A stretch of 64,000 bases of DNA, taken from JADLBR01 sp964651705. Its GTDB lineage: Bacteria; Verrucomicrobiota; Verrucomicrobiia; JADLBR01. A program made the translations under genes and the position numbers. Positions 60,596-64,000 of this stretch are shown in pieces (the stretch's first letter is position 1; every line of letters starts with the position of its first letter). Below the pieces are notes generated by a model. It was given only the letters and a program-made list of their open reading frames with translations. It was not told the DNA's origin and searched no databases. The stretch is from contig CAZYWZ010000002.1 of the NCBI GenBank assembly GCA_964651705.1, positions 1 through 64,000 of the forward strand. The letters are read 5' to 3'.

Positions 60596-61741
60596 TCAAA
60601 CGAAAAAGCGCGCAAACCGGAAACCCCCGAGGGGATCGCCCCGGGCGAGTCCCTTTCCAAAACCCGCGACCGCGAACTGCCGTCCCATGCCCTCGGGGTG
60701 GGCGATGGCCCGAAAGGCGGCCGCCAGCCCCGCGGTCGCGCCCGAGCCCTCGAGCCGGCGGAGGTCCCCCTCGAGCAGGCCGACGGCGAAATGGTGCTGG
60801 TCGGCGATGCCAAGGCACTCGAGCGCCGCGTCGGGTGCGGCGGCGACCAGTTCGGTCCAATTGACGTGCGCGGTGATGTCCTGCTCTCCGGGATCTGCCA
60901 GCACATCGTTGGAGAGGCGGTGCCGGCGGTACGCCCGGATCGTGCCATCGCGCCGCGCCGGGTCGTAGTACGCCTCCTCCGGGAACCCATAATCGAACGC
61001 GAATACGGCACCCTGCGCCAGCGCGCCCGAAGCCTCGCGCAACCACCGTCGGAGCCCGTCGTGAATCTCGGTGTTGTAGCCCGCGATCGGGGGCAGGGGC
61101 AACCGGGCGACCATCGCGGCCAGCTCGCCCGAGACCGCAGGCCCCACCACCCACTCGAATCGCTCCCCGCGCCAGCCCGCGCGCATCTCCCGCCACGCGC
61201 CGCCGTCGAAATGCACACGGGGCACCGGAAAGGCATCCAGCAACTCGTTGCAGAAAACCACCCCCGCCATGGGTGCCGCGGCCAAGTCTCGAAGCGACGC
61301 GAAATGTTCCAATTTGTCCCCAAAGCCCGCCGCCCCGAGGGCGCCCCTCTGCCGCGCCCGCCAAAGAGCGAAGGGTTCCACGACCCGATATCGCGACGCC
61401 CGAAACAGCCCCGGCGCGAAATCCCGGCACCAGCCAAGAACGTCGAGCGCCAGCCTCCCGCCGTGCGCCCCCTGCTCGATCAGCGCAAAAGGCTCCGGCC
61501 GTCCCAGCCTAACCCAAACCTCCAAAATCTGCTGCGCCAGCATGTGCCCAAACAGCCGGGAGACGGTCACGCTGGTAAGGAAGTGCCCCTCCCTGCCCAC
61601 CGCCGCACCGGGCCCCGCGTAGAAACCGTCCCCACTGTCATAGAGGCACATCTCCATGAAACGCCGAAACGGCACGCCCGTCTCCCCCGCCTCGGCCCGG
61701 ATCCGGTCGATGAGGCCGCGCCTCTCCCCCGACCCGCTCAC
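60596..61741 (-). CDS. MidA-family SAM-dependent methyltransferase
   Basis: A COG1565/MidA (NDUFAF7-like) protein of 381 residues. In mitochondria the homologue methylates an arginine of complex I subunit NDUFS2 and is needed for assembly; bacterial roles are less known. The start is a GTG at 61741 overlapping the thiE stop as GTGA; an in-frame ATG further up lies within thiE. Motifs: VPFRRFMEMCLYDSGDGFYA, GREGHFLTSVTVSRLFGHML, LIEQGAHGGRLALDVL (SAM motif I, with EQGAHGG where ELGPGxG is usual) and VFCNELLDAFPVPRVHF. The altered motif I is worth noting. Confidence 0.88.
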   Translation of the reverse strand: MSGSGERRGLIDRIRAEAGETGVPFRRFMEMCLYDSGDGFYAGPGAAVGREGHFLTSVTVSRLFGHMLAQQILEVWVRLGRPEPFALIEQGAHGGRLALDVLGWCRDFAPGLFRASRYRVVEPFALWRARQRGALGAAGFGDKLEHFASLRDLAAAPMAGVVFCNELLDAFPVPRVHFDGGAWREMRAGWRGERFEWVVGPAVSGELAAMVARLPLPPIAGYNTEIHDGLRRWLREASGALAQGAVFAFDYGFPEEAYYDPARRDGTIRAYRRHRLSNDVLADPGEQDITAHVNWTELVAAAPDAALECLGIADQHHFAVGLLEGDLRRLEGSGATAGLAAAFRAIAHPEGMGRQFAVAGFGKGLARGDPLGGFRFARFFV

Positions 61742-62385
61742 GCGGCCCCCGGCAAGATCTCCTTGAGCGCCCGACAATACTCCCGGGGCCGCTCCGCCGT
61801 CAGTATCCCGGAGACCACCACCACGCCCCGGGCCCCCGCCGCCACCACGTCGCGCAAGTTCTCCAACTTCACCCCGCCGATGCAAAACACGGGCACCCCG
61901 GCCCCCGACACCACGGTCGCGACATCGGCAAGCCCGATGGCCGGATAATCTGGCTTGGTCGGCGTCGGAAACAGCGGGCCAAAGCCGATGTAATCCGCCC
62001 CCTCCTCCGCCGCCGCAAACGCCTGCCTCACCGAGTGCGTCGACTTCCCCACGATCGGCGCCCGACCGCCCCCGCCAGACGCCCCCGCCCGCGCCTCGGC
62101 CACCGACATGTCCCCTTGGCCCACATGCACTCCATCCGCACCGAGCGCCGTTGCCACCCCCGGAAGATCATTGATGATCAGCGGCACGCCCGCATCCCGC
62201 AGGATAGGCAGCACGTCGCGCCCCATCCGCAGCACCTGTTCCTCCACCGCCCCCTTCGCCCGCAACTGCACCACATCCGCACCGCCCGCCACGACCTCCC
62301 GCGCGTAGAACTCCACGCTGCGGCCCCCGAGATAGCCCGTGTCGATGATCGCGTAGAGCCGCGCGCGCGCTAATGGCGAGGCCAT
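61738..62385 (-). CDS. thiE: Thiamine-phosphate synthase
   Basis: Joins the pyrimidine and thiazole phosphates to thiamine phosphate. The ATG at 62385 (MASPLARARLYAIIDTGYLG) has a GGGGGGA site. The 215-residue TIM barrel shows ADVVQLRAKGAVEEQVLRMG, GVPLIINDLPGVA, GVHVGQGDMSV, IVGKSTHSVRQAFAA and YIGFGPLFPTPTKPDYPAIG, followed by PVFCIGGVKLENL and VVVVSGILTAE. All phosphate- and substrate-binding stretches are kept. It is the first gene of the thiE-midA-UXS run. No other thiamine gene or TPP riboswitch is seen upstream; the upstream gap is filled by a repeat. Confidence 0.95.
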   Translation of the reverse strand: MASPLARARLYAIIDTGYLGGRSVEFYAREVVAGGADVVQLRAKGAVEEQVLRMGRDVLPILRDAGVPLIINDLPGVATALGADGVHVGQGDMSVAEARAGASGGGGRAPIVGKSTHSVRQAFAAAEEGADYIGFGPLFPTPTKPDYPAIGLADVATVVSGAGVPVFCIGGVKLENLRDVVAAGARGVVVVSGILTAERPREYCRALKEILPGAA

Positions 62386-62398
62386 TAGCGTCCCCCCA

Positions 62399-62517
62399 CC
62401 AAGCCCAGGTGCCACCGGGGTGGAAAATGGTCGCGAAGCCGCTTCCGGCTTCGGCCGATTCCCCCCGCCGAAGGGCGAAGGCCCTTCGCCACTAGACAGT
62501 CGCGCCGTATCTTCGGG
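62399..62517 (-). repeat. B-type intergenic repeat upstream of thiE
   Basis: A diverged B-type unit: CCACCGGGGTGGAAAAT at 62413-62429, core 62430-62492 (GTCGCGAAG ... CTTCGCCAC with hairpins GAAGCCG/CGGCTTC and GAAGGGC/GCCCTTC) and a degenerate border ATCTTCGGG at 62509-62517, 7 nt past the RodZ-like stop. Confidence 0.75.
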
Positions 62518-62524
62518 TCATCCC

Positions 62525-63454
62525 TCACCGCGGGAAAAAGAACTCCTGCACCGTCGCCTCGCTGCTCAGCCGCGATGGCGGCCCACCGTTCTCGCTCAAC
62601 ATCAGCGCCGACGCCGGTCGCGCCTTGATGTAGATTCGTTCCCCCTCGCAATTGATCCTCTGCCGCGCCCCAACGATCCCGTCAAAAAGTGGCTCCTCGT
62701 CATTCCCGTTCACCACGACTTTCACGAAGGCCTCCTCCTCGGCCACCAGCTCCAGCCGCATCGCTTGCCGCACCGGCTCCGCCCGCGGCACGCTCTCGAC
62801 CATCGGCTCCGGAACCACCGGCACCGCCGTCGGCGGCACCACCGGCACCGCCGCCGGGATGCTCGGTGTCTCCACCGGCGGCGGGGCCGCCGGCTCCGAC
62901 GCCACCGCGGCAGGCGCCGGTCCCGCGACCGCCGCCGCCGGCGCTGGCACGGCCGGCGTCGTTGCCGGCCCGGCCGGCGCCTGCTGCGCCACCTCCGCTT
63001 TCGGCGGCGGCGCCGGCTCTTCCTCTTCCGTCCCCCAGACCCGCCAAACCACCCACCCGCCGATGAAGAGCAGGATCACCGCCACCGATCCCATCAGGTT
63101 CCCGCCCACCGAACGCGCCACCGGTTCCTTCACCTTGCGGACCACCGGCGTCGGCAGCTTCTCGATCGCCTCCAGCGGCCGCACCGCCGGAACGAACTCG
63201 CTGATCCGCCCATCGAGCCGCTCGACCATTCGACGCTCGTCCAGGCCCAGCGCCTTCGCGTAGATCCTCACGAAACCGCGCACGCACGCCACGCTCGGAA
63301 AATGCGCGTAGTTGTCGGCCTCCAGATCCAGGATCTGGTCCGCACGGATCTTCGTGACCTTGGCCGCCGCCTCCACCGTCCAGCCCCGCAGCTCGCGGAA
63401 CCTCCGGAACTCTCCGCCCAAGGGCGAACCGTCACTGCCGTTTTCTCCCGCCAT
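62525..63454 (-). CDS. RodZ-like helix-turn-helix membrane protein
   Basis: RodZ-type proteins tie MreB to the membrane for rod shape. The 309-residue product has an N-terminal HTH_25-like domain (FRRFRELRGWTVEAAAKVTK, then RADQILDLEADNYAHFPSVA, about 15-75). FVRIYAKALGLDE follows, as in the family. A single membrane helix is near 118-138 (GSVAVILLFIGGWVVWRVWG). A Pro/Ala/Val-rich periplasmic linker (about 145-225) precedes a small C-terminal beta domain (DUF4115-like, LVAEEEAFVKVVVNGNDEEP). No mreB is in the window. It lies downstream of the ftsK-type gene with repeats between. Confidence 0.85.
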   Translation of the reverse strand: MAGENGSDGSPLGGEFRRFRELRGWTVEAAAKVTKIRADQILDLEADNYAHFPSVACVRGFVRIYAKALGLDERRMVERLDGRISEFVPAVRPLEAIEKLPTPVVRKVKEPVARSVGGNLMGSVAVILLFIGGWVVWRVWGTEEEEPAPPPKAEVAQQAPAGPATTPAVPAPAAAVAGPAPAAVASEPAAPPPVETPSIPAAVPVVPPTAVPVVPEPMVESVPRAEPVRQAMRLELVAEEEAFVKVVVNGNDEEPLFDGIVGARQRINCEGERIYIKARPASALMLSENGGPPSRLSSEATVQEFFFPR

Positions 63455-63507
63455 GGCTATACCATCGCCCTAGCAGAACGCCGGACTTTGCCAAGCCCGC
63501 CGCCGGG

Positions 63508-63721
63508 GCCCAAATCCTCGCGTAAGGCACTACCCGGAGGCGCAACACTTGGGAATGTAGGGCGCGAAATCCCTTTCGCGCCACGGGCAACCGGCAGGAC
63601 CGTGCGTGGCGCGGATAGGAATCCGCGCCCTACAAAACTCGGCAAAGTGACGTGCCTGTGTCCTATACGGTTCGGTGAGGGCACGTCACTCGGGGAGCGA
63701 TCCTTACGCGAGGATTTGGGC
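63508..63721. mobile_element. 214-bp MITE-like element with 20-bp terminal inverted repeats
   Basis: Perfect terminal inverted repeats GCCCAAATCCTCGCGTAAGG at 63508-63527 and its complement at 63702-63721. Inside are nested palindromes: GTAGGGCGCG / CGCGCCCTAC enclosing GGCGCGAAA / TTTCGCGCC (about 63557-63632), and AGTGACGTGCC / GGCACGTCACT near 63646-63690. There is no coding capacity. Target-site duplications were not evident. A simple compound hairpin is the alternative. Confidence 0.55.
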
Positions 63722-63866
63722 GGGGCGCCCCAGGACGCGCCGTCGCGGGGCCGTCGCACGGGTCGCTCACGCTCCCCGCCACCCCGCTGTCGCGTTTCAA
63801 CAGCGAGATTTCCCGTGTAGCCGCGAGTGTGAGCGAGCGGGGACCCATCGAAGCGTTCTATGCAGG
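63722..63866 (-). repeat. D-type intergenic repeat
   Basis: The minus-strand copy of the unit at 40019-40160, sharing TAGAACGCTTCGATGGGTCC, CCGCTCGCTCACACTCGCGG and GGGGAGCGTGAGCGACCCGT with small differences. It lies between the MITE-like element and the stop codon of the ftsK-type gene, 12 bp away. Confidence 0.75.
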
Positions 63867-63878
63867 TCGTCGACGGTC

Positions 63879-64000
63879 TCATTCGCCCTCGGGGCCGAAG
63901 AGCACCTCGCGGGGCTTCGCGCCGTTCTCCGGACCCACGATGCCGCGCCGCTCCAACAGATCCATGATCCGGGCGGCACGGGTGTAGCCCAGCCGGAGAC
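63879..64000 (-). CDS. ftsK: 3' end of an FtsK/SpoIIIE-type DNA translocase gene (partial)
   Basis: Only the last 39 codons are in the window: LRLGYTRAARIMDLLERRGI, then VGPENGAKPREVLFGPEGE and TGA. This matches the winged-helix gamma domain that reads KOPS-like sequences in FtsK (GYxRAxRxMDxxExxGIVGPxxGSKPREVL). The gene runs off the right edge. FtsK pumps chromosome DNA at the septum and aids dimer resolution. Confidence 0.9.
   Translation of the reverse strand, partial: LRLGYTRAARIMDLLERRGIVGPENGAKPREVLFGPEGE

Noticed and set aside
62386..62524. TPP riboswitch upstream of thiE
   Set aside because: The region is a B-type repeat; no THI-box core (CUGAGA ... ACCUGA) is seen in the right order.

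Overview
The window is GC-rich bacterial chromosome (roughly two-thirds G+C by eye) with no plasmid, phage or rRNA signature. Several traits together suggest the PVC group, most likely Verrucomicrobiota or a near relative: a dnaG-rpoD pair, very large exported PQQ-type beta-propeller proteins, an outer-membrane inverse-autotransporter barrel, a giant beta-helical protein with a PEP-CTERM tail, a GldG/DUF4340 ABC operon, and abundant palindromic intergenic repeats. The phylum is inferred; there is no 16S gene here.

Layout. 166-6582 (minus): xseA, a dicarboxylate/amino acid symporter, rpoD and dnaG; serS (plus) diverges from dnaG. 8329-14183: three minus-strand genes for exported proteins, the last a methyltransferase-fold/PQQ-propeller fusion. 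14581-17819: an FKBP isomerase, then a compact glycosyltransferase/methyltransferase/SGNH-like set. A tRNA-Arg(CCG) and an SLC13 permease follow, then pepF and mscS (plus). 23351-33248 (minus): an inverse autotransporter barrel, a VC0807-family membrane protein, a cell-wall amidase, a protein with two pseudo-receiver domains, an OmpA-domain membrane protein, and the overlapping run NIF3-panE-lspA-nadA. 33300-35650 is a degraded stretch around tRNA-Leu(TAA) with a PIN-toxin remnant and an intact Fic gene behind an AT-rich, repeat-flanked promoter. 35652-42984 (plus): FHA protein, HerA/DUF853-type ATPase, exported Pcm, FAH-family enzyme, lipoate-ligase-like protein and a solitary nuoH. 43094-57564 (minus): a second propeller/methyltransferase fusion, the DUF4340-GldG-permease-ATPase operon and the PEP-CTERM protein. 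The end carries rplT-rpmI-infC (infC apparently starting at AUC), a UDP-glucuronate decarboxylase, a MidA-type methyltransferase, thiE, a RodZ-like protein and the 3' end of an ftsK-type gene.

The most unusual structure is an intergenic repeat system between about 39.8 and 63.9 kb, with relatives at 0.17, 8.1, 23.2, 26.8 and 38.7 kb. Units share an end near CTGACTCGAAAAT and another near CCACCGGGGCGGAAAAT, but carry different palindromic cores. The CTGA end lies exactly at the 3' ends of pcm, the lipoate-ligase-like gene, nuoH and the PEP-CTERM gene, so the repeat appears to supply their stop codons. The second highlight is the pair of propeller proteins: each holds a methyltransferase-like domain and a matching Cys motif, but with the two halves in opposite order.

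Starts were chosen by ribosome-binding sites, family alignment from memory and overlaps. No database search was possible, so family names rest on motifs visible in the translations.
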